Source of the DNA: Clostridia bacterium
GTDB taxonomy: Bacteria; Bacillota; Clostridia; Christensenellales; Aristaeellaceae
Direction: 5' to 3'
DNA: 5,547 bases
NCBI GenBank assembly: GCA_016297535.1
Contig: JAEDGL010000156.1
Coordinates: 1-5,547, forward strand
A program made the position numbers and the translations under genes. A model generated the notes under the pieces. That model had not been told where the DNA came from, made no database searches, and was given only the letters and a program-made list of their open reading frames with translations. This document shows, piece after piece, positions 1 through 5,547 of this stretch. Position 1 is the first letter of the stretch. Each line of letters begins with the position of its first letter.

Positions 1-883
1 TCATGATGGCGCTCTCGTCGTCAAACACGAAGCCGCGGCGTTCCATGTGCCAGCGGGCGCGCTTGATGGAGTTGCAGGCAACGGCAATGTGGCCGTGCGT
101 GCCGCGGAAGGGAATCTTCATCACTTCAAAGCCATCGCCCACAAAGTTGGCGTTCTTGTGCTCGTCAATGGGCCAGCCCAGCAGCTTGGAAAGCATCTGC
201 GCATCCTTCATGGACTGCTCGGGAGAACCGCTGTTTACGCCGATGTGGCGGATTTCCAGACCCAGCATCTTGTTAACGGCGCTGCGGGTAAGGTCCTCAA
301 TCTTCTTCCAGTCCTTGTTGGCAACGGCGTCGGCGGGAACCATCCAGCTGCCGCCGCAGGCGATGACCTTGCCAAAGGCCAGATAGTCGTTCAGGTTCTG
401 CTCGTTGACGCCGCCGGTGGGCAGGAAGGTAACGTTGCCGTAGGGAGCGGCCATGGCCTTGATCAGCTTGAGACCTCCCAGAGGCTCGGCGGGGAAGAAT
501 TTGACGGTCTTCAGGCCCAGGCTCAGAGCCACCTCGATATCGCTGGGGTTGGCGGTGCCGGGAACGATGGGAACGTTCTTTTCCTGGCAGTACTTTACGA
601 TATCCGGGTTCAGGCCGGGAGAAACAATGTAGGTAGCGCCGGCGTTGACAGCGCGATCCACCTGATCCCTGGTAAGCACCGTGCCAGCGCCCAGGATAAC
701 CTCAGGCAGCTCCTCGTGCACGCGGCGGATGGCTTCCTCCGCGGCGTCGGAACGGAAGGTGATCTCCGCAACGGGCAGTCCGCCATCCGAAAGCGCCTTG
801 CACAGCGGCACAGCGTCAGCGGCGTCTTCGACCTTGATAACGGGTACGATACCAGCGCAGGACAGTTTTTCAAGCATTTCCAT
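1..883 (-). CDS. eda: KDPG/KHG aldolase with C-terminal VOC-like extension (3' end cut by window)
   Basis: This is a class I aldolase that cleaves 2-keto-3-deoxy-6-phosphogluconate to pyruvate and glyceraldehyde-3-phosphate, the last step of hexuronate breakdown; the family often also acts on 4-hydroxy-2-oxoglutarate. 294 residues are visible and the frame is still open at the left edge. Residues 1-205 match the whole E. coli-type enzyme: PVIKV (14-18), AEITFR with the general-base Glu40, GAGTVL (65-70), SPGLNP (88-93), KFFPAE with the Schiff-base Lys128, PTGG (155-158) and GGSWMVP (177-183). Family proteins normally end near residue 210. Here residues 209-294 continue as a probable beta-alpha-beta-beta-beta unit with HIGVN (213-217) and HGHIAVA (263-269), resembling a VOC/glyoxalase module. 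The start is the ATG at 883-881, with GGAGG ten bases upstream; an ATG two codons later is less well placed. The gene has its own promoter. The aldolase call is firm; the extension's function is unknown. Confidence 0.95.
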   Translation of the reverse strand, partial: MEMLEKLSCAGIVPVIKVEDAADAVPLCKALSDGGLPVAEITFRSDAAEEAIRRVHEELPEVILGAGTVLTRDQVDRAVNAGATYIVSPGLNPDIVKYCQEKNVPIVPGTANPSDIEVALSLGLKTVKFFPAEPLGGLKLIKAMAAPYGNVTFLPTGGVNEQNLNDYLAFGKVIACGGSWMVPADAVANKDWKKIEDLTRSAVNKMLGLEIRHIGVNSGSPEQSMKDAQMLSKLLGWPIDEHKNANFVGDGFEVMKIPFRGTHGHIAVACNSIKRARWHMERRGFVFDDESAIM

Positions 884-966
884 GGTAGTTCTTCCTCCCT
901 GTTGTTTTTACAGTGGGATTGATACGTATTGCTTTCCGCCATGGCGTTTGGCGGATGTACGGATAT

Positions 967-984
967 GGATGAAGCTGTTCATCC
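967..984. promoter_or_regulatory. Inverted repeat at the aldolase promoter, probable operator
   Basis: Perfect 7-base arms GGATGAA (967-973) and TTCATCC (978-984) flank a 4-base centre. The repeat covers about +4 to +21 of the predicted transcript, a usual place for a repressor operator. Its core hexamer GATGAA/TTCATC recurs in the perfect palindrome upstream of uxaC, with the halves in the opposite order. The RNA could form a small hairpin, but there is no T-run, so a terminator is unlikely. The binding protein is unknown. Confidence 0.5.
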
Positions 985-993
985 TTCTAAAAT

Positions 994-1022
994 ATGATAG
1001 CCAATTTACCCTTTTCTGTCAA
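994..1022 (-). promoter_or_regulatory. Promoter of the KDPG aldolase gene
   Basis: Read on the minus strand, TTGACA (1022-1017) and TATCAT (999-994) are separated by exactly 17 bases, a near-perfect housekeeping sigma promoter. Transcription would start near 987 and give a leader of about 104 bases. The site lies in the 155-base gap between the uxaA stop and the aldolase start, so the aldolase can be expressed independently of uxaB-uxaA. No convincing terminator hairpin with a T-run separates the two, so read-through from uxaA is also possible. Confidence 0.8.
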
Positions 1023-1038
1023 GCCAAAACGGTGTTTC

Positions 1039-2520
1039 TTACAGGGTTACGCCGGTTTTGAAAATGGCCATATCGTGAAAGCCGTTTTTCTCGCTGCACA
1101 CCTGCTCGCCGCCTGCCACGCGCAGCACATAATCCATCAGATCCTGCGCAAGCTCCGGCAGCGCCCGGCCGGAAAGCAGGCGTCCCGCGTTAAAATCAAT
1201 CCAGTTGCTCTTGCGCTGGGCAAGAGCTTCGTTGCTAGCGATTTTCACGGTTGGCACAGGCGAGGCAAAGGGTGTTCCGCGGCCGGTCGAAAACAGCACG
1301 ATCTGCGCACCGGACGCCGCAAGCGCGGTGGAAGCAACCAGATCATTGCCGGGGGCGGAAAGCAGGTTAAGCCCGGGCTTTTCCACCTTCTGGCCATACC
1401 GAAGCACATCCTTTACAGGCGCAAAGCCGCTTTTTTGCGTACAGCCAAGCGCCTTGTCCTCCAGGGTGCTGATACCACCGGCCTTGTTGCCGGGCGAAGG
1501 ATTTTCATAGATCGTCTGATGATGTTCCTCAAAGTAACGCTTGAAATCGTTAATCAGAGAAACCGTCTTTTCAAACAGCTCGGGCGTTTCGCAGCGGTCC
1601 ATCAGAATGGTTTCCGCGCCGAACATCTCCGGCACCTCGGTCAGGATGGTGCTGCCGCCCTGGGCGATGAGCAGATCGGAAAAGCCTCCGATAACGGGAT
1701 TGGCGGTAATGCCGCTGAAGCCGTCGGAGCCGCCGCATTTGAGGCCGATGACCAGCTTGCTTGCGGGGCAGGGCACACGCTTTTCCCCGCGCATGCGCCC
1801 GGCCAGTTCTTCAAGCGCCTGCATGCCGGCTTCCACCTCGTCCTCCACCTGCTGGCAAACAAGGAAGCGAACACGGTTTTCATCAAACGCGCCCATGTGC
1901 GCCCGGATGTGCTCCACGCTGCTGTTTTCGCAGCCAAGCCCCAGTACCAGCACACCGCCCACATTGGGATGCGTTGCCAGATCGGCAAGAATCTGCCGGG
2001 TGTTTTCCTGATCCTCGGTCATCTGCGAGCAACCGTAGGGATGCGGGAAGGCATACACATTTTCCACCCCATCCCCCACCAGAACCTGCGCCCGGCGTTC
2101 AAGCATCCGGGCCACATCGTTCACACAGCCAACCGTGGGCAAAATCCAAAGCTCGTTGCGCACGCCCACCCTTCCATCGGCGCGGGGATAGCCCATGAAG
2201 GTTGACGGCTCCACAGGCTTGGGCGCAATAACGCAGGGATGATGCTGATAGGCAAGCTCGCTGGAAAGCAGCGTTTTGAGGTTGTGCACATGCACATGCT
2301 CGCCCGGCTGCACATCGCATTTGGCCTGACCAATCGGAAAGCCGTACTTGATCACCGGCTCCCCCGCCCTGATCTGGCGAAGGGCAAATTTATGCCCTGC
2401 AGGAATATCGGTGGCAAGCGTTATCTGCCCGCCAGCCACAGTCTGCACACTTCCGGCCTTCAGGTCGGTCAGCGCAACCGCAACGCTGTCTCCCGCACAG
2501 ATTTTGAGTGATTCACGCAT
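1039..2520 (-). CDS. uxaA: Altronate dehydratase
   Basis: This cytoplasmic enzyme dehydrates D-altronate to 2-keto-3-deoxygluconate; the E. coli enzyme needs Fe2+ or Mn2+. The 493 residues are close to the 495 of E. coli UxaA. The N-terminal SAF-type domain (about 1-80) contains AGHKFAL (41-47) and HVHVHN (75-80). The catalytic region typical of the altronate/galactarate dehydratase family has GYPRADGRVGVRN (110-122), PYGCSQ (161-166), GLGCENS (194-200), LKCGGSDGFSGI (260-271), PEMFGAE (297-303) and STGRGTPF (411-418). The family's conserved Cys, His and acidic positions appear intact. I chose the ATG at 2520-2518 because GGAGG lies eight bases upstream; an in-frame TTG at 2535 would fall inside uxaB and has no comparable site. 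The gene starts 4 bases after the uxaB stop, so the two form one operon with probable translational coupling. UxaA is preferred over galactarate dehydratase because of its length and its uxaB/uxaC neighbours. Confidence 0.95.
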   Translation of the reverse strand: MRESLKICAGDSVAVALTDLKAGSVQTVAGGQITLATDIPAGHKFALRQIRAGEPVIKYGFPIGQAKCDVQPGEHVHVHNLKTLLSSELAYQHHPCVIAPKPVEPSTFMGYPRADGRVGVRNELWILPTVGCVNDVARMLERRAQVLVGDGVENVYAFPHPYGCSQMTEDQENTRQILADLATHPNVGGVLVLGLGCENSSVEHIRAHMGAFDENRVRFLVCQQVEDEVEAGMQALEELAGRMRGEKRVPCPASKLVIGLKCGGSDGFSGITANPVIGGFSDLLIAQGGSTILTEVPEMFGAETILMDRCETPELFEKTVSLINDFKRYFEEHHQTIYENPSPGNKAGGISTLEDKALGCTQKSGFAPVKDVLRYGQKVEKPGLNLLSAPGNDLVASTALAASGAQIVLFSTGRGTPFASPVPTVKIASNEALAQRKSNWIDFNAGRLLSGRALPELAQDLMDYVLRVAGGEQVCSEKNGFHDMAIFKTGVTL

Positions 2521-2524
2521 GTGG

Positions 2525-3991
2525 TCATCCTCCAAAACGCTCGTTCATCACAACACGCATGCCCCTGTCAAGGATATCCTCCAGCGCCCCACCCACATAT
2601 GCCAGCAGACCGGGAACCGCCGTCAGATCCTGACCGAAGAATACCTGGTTGCTCAGGAACAGACCGGCCATTTCCATAGCGGGCTTGTCGCTGTTGTTTG
2701 CAAAAAAGTCCAGCACAGCCGCGTCATCCTGCAGGGTGTAGGGCTGGCCGTTGCGCAGGCATTCCAGCTTGCCGTCCACCAGCTTTCCGCCATGGTACAG
2801 GCTCATGAGCGCAGCAAGCGAGAAGGACAGGTGCTCGGGCAGCCGGTCTTCCTTTTCCACATAGCCCAGCAGGCTTGGCATGCAGCGGGCGCGCCACTTG
2901 GAAACGGAGTTGAGGCAGATGGACAAAAGAGCATGCTTGATGTAGGGATTGCGGAACCGCCCGGTTACCGCTTCGGCAAAGGCGAGCAGATCCTCCTTGG
3001 GCAGCGAAAGCGTAGGAATCACTTCGTCATAAAGGGTTTTCTGCATAAAGTTCAGAATCAGGCCGTCGTTCATCGCATCCAGCACATAGTCGTAGCCGTA
3101 CTGGAAGGCGGCGGGCACAAAGGAGGTATGCGCGCCATTGAGAATACGTACCTTGCGCTGCTTGTAGGGCTTTTGGTTATCCGTAAAAATCACGGGCACC
3201 CCGCACTGCGGCAGGGGCAGCTCGGCAGAAAGATCCTTTTCGCTTTCGATTACCCACAGCGCAAAGGGCTCGCCGGTTACCAGCAGGCGATCCTCATAGC
3301 CCAGCTTATCCCAGATCGCCGTATCCTCGCCGCGGGGATAGCCGGTTACGATGCGGTCCACCAGCGTAGAGGTGAACACACATGCCTCATCCAGCCATTT
3401 TTCAAAACGGTCGCCCAGCTTCCACAGCCCGGCCAACGTCTTTACGCAGCGTTTGAGGGCAATACCGTTGTCGTCAATCAGCTCAACGGGCAAAATGATC
3501 AGGCCCTTGTCGGGGGCATATTCAAAGGCCTCGGCGCGTTCAAACAGGAATTTGGTCAGCTTTCCCGGATAGGATTTGGGCGGACAAAGCTCAAAACGGT
3601 CGCTCTCATCCAGCACAATGCCCGCCTCCGTGGTGTTGCTTACGATAAAGCGCAGCGTATCCACCCTGGCGTAGGCAGCGTATTTTTCATATTCGCCGTA
3701 AGCATCCACCGCGTCGGAAACGCTGGTGATTTTGCGGCTGCTCTCCACGGGCTTTCCATCCACAAGGCCGCGAAGCATAACGGTATAGCGGCAGTCCTGC
3801 TCGTGAAACAGATCCAGGCTGCCAAAGGGAATGGGCTTGACGAGTACCACACTGCCGTTGAAATCCGTTTTTTCGTTGGCAATATCAATCATATAATCCA
3901 CAAATGCGCGCAGAAAATTACCCTCACCAAACTGCAGCACACGCACAGGACGGTCCGGCGCCTCCAGCATATGTTTATTCAGGCGTTCCAT
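2525..3991 (-). CDS. uxaB: Tagaturonate reductase (altronate oxidoreductase)
   Basis: This cytoplasmic enzyme reduces D-tagaturonate to D-altronate with NADH. It belongs to the polyol-specific long-chain (mannitol/fructuronate) dehydrogenase family and has 488 residues (E. coli UxaB 483). The N-terminal Rossmann domain begins RVLQFGEGNFLRAF (17-30), giving a GxGxxxR nucleotide site, followed by VVLVKPIPFG (48-57) and FIVSNTTEAG (115-124). The C-terminal helical domain carries Lys280, Asn285 and His288 in KVRILNGAH, with the same spacing as the catalytic K-N-H triad of mannitol dehydrogenase. The start ATG at 3991-3989 has GGAGGG nine bases upstream. Farther-upstream in-frame starts such as TTG at 4048 would lie before the predicted transcription start (about 4042). 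It is the first gene of the uxaB-uxaA pair, divergent from uxaC. Fructuronate reductase (UxuB) is the nearest alternative, but adjacency to uxaA and the sequence style favour UxaB. Confidence 0.94.
   Translation of the reverse strand: MERLNKHMLEAPDRPVRVLQFGEGNFLRAFVDYMIDIANEKTDFNGSVVLVKPIPFGSLDLFHEQDCRYTVMLRGLVDGKPVESSRKITSVSDAVDAYGEYEKYAAYARVDTLRFIVSNTTEAGIVLDESDRFELCPPKSYPGKLTKFLFERAEAFEYAPDKGLIILPVELIDDNGIALKRCVKTLAGLWKLGDRFEKWLDEACVFTSTLVDRIVTGYPRGEDTAIWDKLGYEDRLLVTGEPFALWVIESEKDLSAELPLPQCGVPVIFTDNQKPYKQRKVRILNGAHTSFVPAAFQYGYDYVLDAMNDGLILNFMQKTLYDEVIPTLSLPKEDLLAFAEAVTGRFRNPYIKHALLSICLNSVSKWRARCMPSLLGYVEKEDRLPEHLSFSLAALMSLYHGGKLVDGKLECLRNGQPYTLQDDAAVLDFFANNSDKPAMEMAGLFLSNQVFFGQDLTAVPGLLAYVGGALEDILDRGMRVVMNERFGG
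2529..2533 (-). promoter_or_regulatory. uxaA ribosome binding site embedded in the end of uxaB
   Basis: GGAGG, eight bases before the uxaA ATG, is formed by the last two glycine codons of uxaB (GGA GGA, then TGA). The upstream gene's C-terminus therefore doubles as the Shine-Dalgarno site of the next gene. Ribosomes finishing uxaB would expose and reload at this site. An ATGA overlap at 2528-2525 is out of frame with uxaA and is not the start. Confidence 0.8.
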
Positions 3992-4020
3992 CAATGCAAG
4001 CCCTCCATCTTTTTTTCGTA

Positions 4021-4040
4021 ACCGTTTCTTCCATAACGGT
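4021..4040. promoter_or_regulatory. Inverted repeat in the uxaB leader, probable operator
   Basis: Perfect 6-base arms ACCGTT (4021-4026) and AACGGT (4035-4040) are separated by 8 bases. The repeat lies directly after the uxaB -10 box, at about +2 to +22, where a bound repressor would block uxaB-uxaA transcription. The half-site differs from the GATGAA type at uxaC and the aldolase. One isolated AACGGT also lies at 1028-1033, just upstream of the aldolase -35 box, and could be chance. Confidence 0.4.
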
Positions 4041-4048
4041 CTGTGCAA

Positions 4049-4077
4049 ATTTTACACCTTTTTCCGCTTTCAGTCAA
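4049..4077 (-). promoter_or_regulatory. Promoter of uxaB-uxaA
   Basis: On the minus strand, TTGACT (4077-4072) and TAAAAT (4054-4049) are separated by 17 bases. The predicted start near 4042 gives a leader of about 50 bases. This placement fixes the uxaB start, since earlier in-frame candidates would not be on the transcript. It faces away from the uxaC promoter, with about 54 bases between the two -35 boxes. Confidence 0.8.
4059..4073 (-). promoter_or_regulatory. cre-like (CcpA) site inside the uxaB promoter
   Basis: The minus-strand sequence CTGAAAGCGGAAAAA agrees at 13 of 15 positions with the Bacillota cre consensus WTGNAARCGNWWWCA. The conserved TGNAARCG core is intact and the right half is degenerate. 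It fills the spacer between -35 and -10, where CcpA binding would repress. Glucose repression through a cre is established for the B. subtilis hexuronate operon; for this genome it is inference from the match. Confidence 0.35.
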
Positions 4078-4131
4078 TTCTTGCGCATTTCCGCGTTTCG
4101 CTGATTCTTTGCGCTTTTTCGGCTTCATGGC

Positions 4132-4161
4132 TTGAAATCCGGCATCGCGTTCATGTATAAT
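4132..4161 (+). promoter_or_regulatory. Promoter of uxaC
   Basis: TTGAAA (4132-4137) and a consensus TATAAT (4156-4161) are separated by 18 bases. Transcription would start near 4168, leaving a leader of about 76 bases that contains the palindrome at 4201-4216 and the ribosome binding site AAAGGAG at 4228-4234. Confidence 0.78.
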
Positions 4162-4200
4162 GACAAATGCAGGCAACTGTTTCATTTTCCCCGTTTCCCC

Positions 4201-4216
4201 TTCATCACGTGATGAA
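4201..4216. promoter_or_regulatory. Perfect 16-base palindrome before uxaC, probable operator
   Basis: TTCATCACGTGATGAA is a perfect palindrome centred on CG, about +34 to +49 on the uxaC transcript. An even-length palindrome with a central CG is typical of LacI-family operators, and B. subtilis ExuR, the hexuronate repressor, belongs to that family; the assignment here is inference. Its half-site TTCATC/GATGAA is shared with the repeat at the aldolase promoter. It ends 11 bases before the ribosome binding site, so an RNA hairpin effect on translation is an alternative. Confidence 0.55.
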
Positions 4217-4243
4217 CCATATACATCAAAGGAGCGAACCAAC

Positions 4244-5547
4244 ATGCAGGCTTTCATGGACAAGGATTTTCTGCTCACCACGGAAACCGCGCGCAAACTC
4301 TATCACGAGGCAGCCGCCGGCTGCCCCATCATCGACTATCACTGCCATCTCAATCCCCGTGAAATCTGGGAAGACGTTAAGTACGAAAACATCACCCAGG
4401 TTTGGCTGGGCGGCGATCACTACAAGTGGCGCCTTATGCGCTGCGCCGGCGTGCCCGAAAAGTACATTACCGGCAAGGAAACCAGCGACTACGAAAAGTT
4501 CTGCAAATGGGCCGAAGTGCTTGGCAAGTCCATCGGCAATCCTCTGTATCACTGGAGCCATCTGGAGCTGCGCAACTACTTTGGCTATCAGGGCGCGCTG
4601 AGCGCAAAGACCGCCGATGAGGTCTGGAACCTGTGCAACGAAAAGCTGCAAAGCCCCGGCTACTCCGCCCGCGGCCTGATCACCATGAGCAATGTGGATA
4701 CCGTATGCACCACGGATGATCCCATCGATACCCTGGAATACCACCAGAAGCTGGCTGCCGACAAAACCATGAAGACGGTCGTGCTGCCCGCCTGGCGTCC
4801 CGACAAGGCCCTCAATCAGGAAAAGCCGGATTATCTGGATTATCTGGCCAAGCTTTCCGCCGTATCCGGCGTGGAAATCAAAACGTTTGCGGATTGGAAA
4901 AAGGCCATCAGCGTGCGTCTGGATTACTTTGCCAAGAACAATTGCTGCCTGAGCGACCACGGTCTGGTATATGTGCCCTGCTCCCCCGCCTCCGATGAGG
5001 AAATCGAAGCCCTGTTTGCCAAGCGTCTGGGCGGCGAAATCCTGAACGCCGAGGAGGATGCCAAGTTCAAGACCGCCTGCCTGCTTTTCTGCGGCAAGCA
5101 GTACAAGGAGCGCAACTGGACCATGCAGCTGCACTACGGCTGCCGCCGCGACAACAACCAGCCCATGTTTGCCAAGATCGGTCCCGATACCGGCTTCGAC
5201 TGTATCGGCGATAACGCTCCCGCCGGTTTGCTGGCCGCCTTCCTGGGCGCGCTGGAAAGCGACAACGCCCTGCCCCAGACCATCATTTACAGCCTCAATC
5301 CCAACGACAACGCCGCCATCGATACCATCTGCGGATGCTTCCAGTGCGACGAGGCCGTTTCCAAGGTGCAGCATGGCTCTGGCTGGTGGTTCAACGATCA
5401 CTTCCAGGGCATGACCGATCAGCTGACCAGCCTTGCCAATCTGGGCTATCTGGCCGGCTTTGTGGGTATGCTTACCGACAGCCGCAGCTTCCTGAGCTAT
5501 CCCCGTCACGAGTATTTCCGCCGCATTCTGTGCCGCCTGCTGGGCGA
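4244..5547 (+). CDS. uxaC: Uronate (glucuronate/galacturonate) isomerase, 3' end cut by window
   Basis: This enzyme interconverts D-galacturonate with D-tagaturonate and D-glucuronate with D-fructuronate, the entry step of the pathway. It is a cytoplasmic TIM-barrel member of the amidohydrolase superfamily. 434 residues are visible against about 470 in E. coli UxaC, so roughly 30 C-terminal residues lie beyond the window. Visible motifs are IIDYHCHLNP (29-38) with the HxH metal-binding pair His33/His35, ELRNYFG (108-114), VLPAWRPDK (180-188), WTMQLHYGCRRDNN (292-305), GPDTGFDCIGD (313-323) and GMLTDSRSFLSYPRHEYFRR (408-427). The last contains Asp412 and Arg414 in the D-x-R arrangement linked to proton transfer in characterised uronate isomerases. 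The start ATG at 4244 has AAAGGAG nine bases upstream; the ATG four codons later is less suitable. It is divergent from uxaB-uxaA and has its own promoter. I see no frameshift or missing key residue. Confidence 0.96.
   Translation, partial: MQAFMDKDFLLTTETARKLYHEAAAGCPIIDYHCHLNPREIWEDVKYENITQVWLGGDHYKWRLMRCAGVPEKYITGKETSDYEKFCKWAEVLGKSIGNPLYHWSHLELRNYFGYQGALSAKTADEVWNLCNEKLQSPGYSARGLITMSNVDTVCTTDDPIDTLEYHQKLAADKTMKTVVLPAWRPDKALNQEKPDYLDYLAKLSAVSGVEIKTFADWKKAISVRLDYFAKNNCCLSDHGLVYVPCSPASDEEIEALFAKRLGGEILNAEEDAKFKTACLLFCGKQYKERNWTMQLHYGCRRDNNQPMFAKIGPDTGFDCIGDNAPAGLLAAFLGALESDNALPQTIIYSLNPNDNAAIDTICGCFQCDEAVSKVQHGSGWWFNDHFQGMTDQLTSLANLGYLAGFVGMLTDSRSFLSYPRHEYFRRILCRLLG

Noticed and set aside
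47..922. Open frame of 291 codons on the plus strand across the aldolase
   Set aside because: It is antisense to the aldolase, whose conserved motifs and catalytic residues run through the whole opposite strand. The translation looks like a low-complexity Gly/Val/Ala shadow.
935..955. Stem TCCGCC/GGCGGA in the aldolase leader as a terminator or riboswitch element
   Set aside because: The six-pair stem has a nine-base loop and no T-run, and competes with an overlapping palindrome at 937-946. It is too weak to call a terminator or a structured RNA.
908..982. 24-codon reading frame in the aldolase leader (minus strand), a possible leader peptide
   Set aside because: Its ATG falls within the inverted repeat only about five bases after the predicted transcript start, and no Shine-Dalgarno is correctly spaced. 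No attenuator-like hairpins follow.
994..2205. Open frame of 403 codons on the plus strand across uxaA
   Set aside because: It is an antisense shadow of uxaA, lacks a ribosome binding site and has no recognisable domain. Long antisense frames arise easily from the G/C-ending codon use here.
2348..4021. Open frame of 557 codons on the plus strand across uxaB
   Set aside because: It is longer than uxaB itself, but its frame mirrors uxaB codons and shows no family motifs, whereas uxaB on the opposite strand has a complete nucleotide-binding site and K-N-H triad.
4178..4187. TGTTTCATTT in the uxaC leader, matching one half of the enterobacterial KdgR (IclR-type) site
   Set aside because: Only one half matches; the expected left half at correct spacing is poor. 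The gene and signal style points to Bacillota, where KdgR is a different, LacI-type protein.
4226..5509. Open frame of 427 codons on the minus strand across uxaC
   Set aside because: It is an antisense shadow of uxaC, with a repetitive Gly/Val/Ala/Leu translation and no promoter or ribosome site at its start.

Overview
The window carries four genes for the isomerase (hexuronate, D-galacturonate) route of uronic acid breakdown, arranged around one divergent promoter region. From left to right they are: a KDPG aldolase gene (eda type) on the minus strand, whose 3' end is cut off by the left edge; uxaA (altronate dehydratase), minus; uxaB (tagaturonate reductase), minus; a 252-base divergent intergenic region; and uxaC (uronate isomerase), plus, whose last roughly 30 codons lie beyond the right edge. 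No RNA genes, mobile elements, CRISPR arrays or attachment sites were seen.

The genes form one pathway. UxaC isomerises D-galacturonate to D-tagaturonate, and D-glucuronate to D-fructuronate. UxaB reduces tagaturonate to D-altronate with NADH. UxaA dehydrates altronate to 2-keto-3-deoxygluconate (KDG). After phosphorylation by a KDG kinase, which is not in the window, the aldolase splits KDPG into pyruvate and glyceraldehyde-3-phosphate. No transporter, kinase or regulator gene is visible; these would be elsewhere in the locus or genome.

Transcription can be read with some confidence. Three sigma-70/sigma-A-type promoters are visible: one for uxaB-uxaA (TTGACT, 17-base spacer, TAAAAT), one for uxaC (TTGAAA, 18, TATAAT) and a separate one for the aldolase (TTGACA, 17, TATCAT), which sits in the gap after the uxaA stop. 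Each is followed within its leader by an inverted repeat placed like a repressor operator. The repeats at uxaC and at the aldolase share the hexamer GATGAA/TTCATC, whereas the repeat at uxaB is built on ACCGTT/AACGGT. A near-consensus catabolite-repression (cre-like) sequence lies inside the uxaB promoter.

The strong AGGAGG-like ribosome binding sites, sigma-A-like promoters, a cre-like site and a moderately high G+C, C/G-ending codon style suggest a Bacillota (Clostridia-like) gut or plant-polymer-degrading bacterium. This is inference; no taxonomic marker gene is present. The most unusual feature is that the KDPG aldolase continues past its normal end into a second domain that looks like a glyoxalase/VOC-type fold, cut by the window edge.
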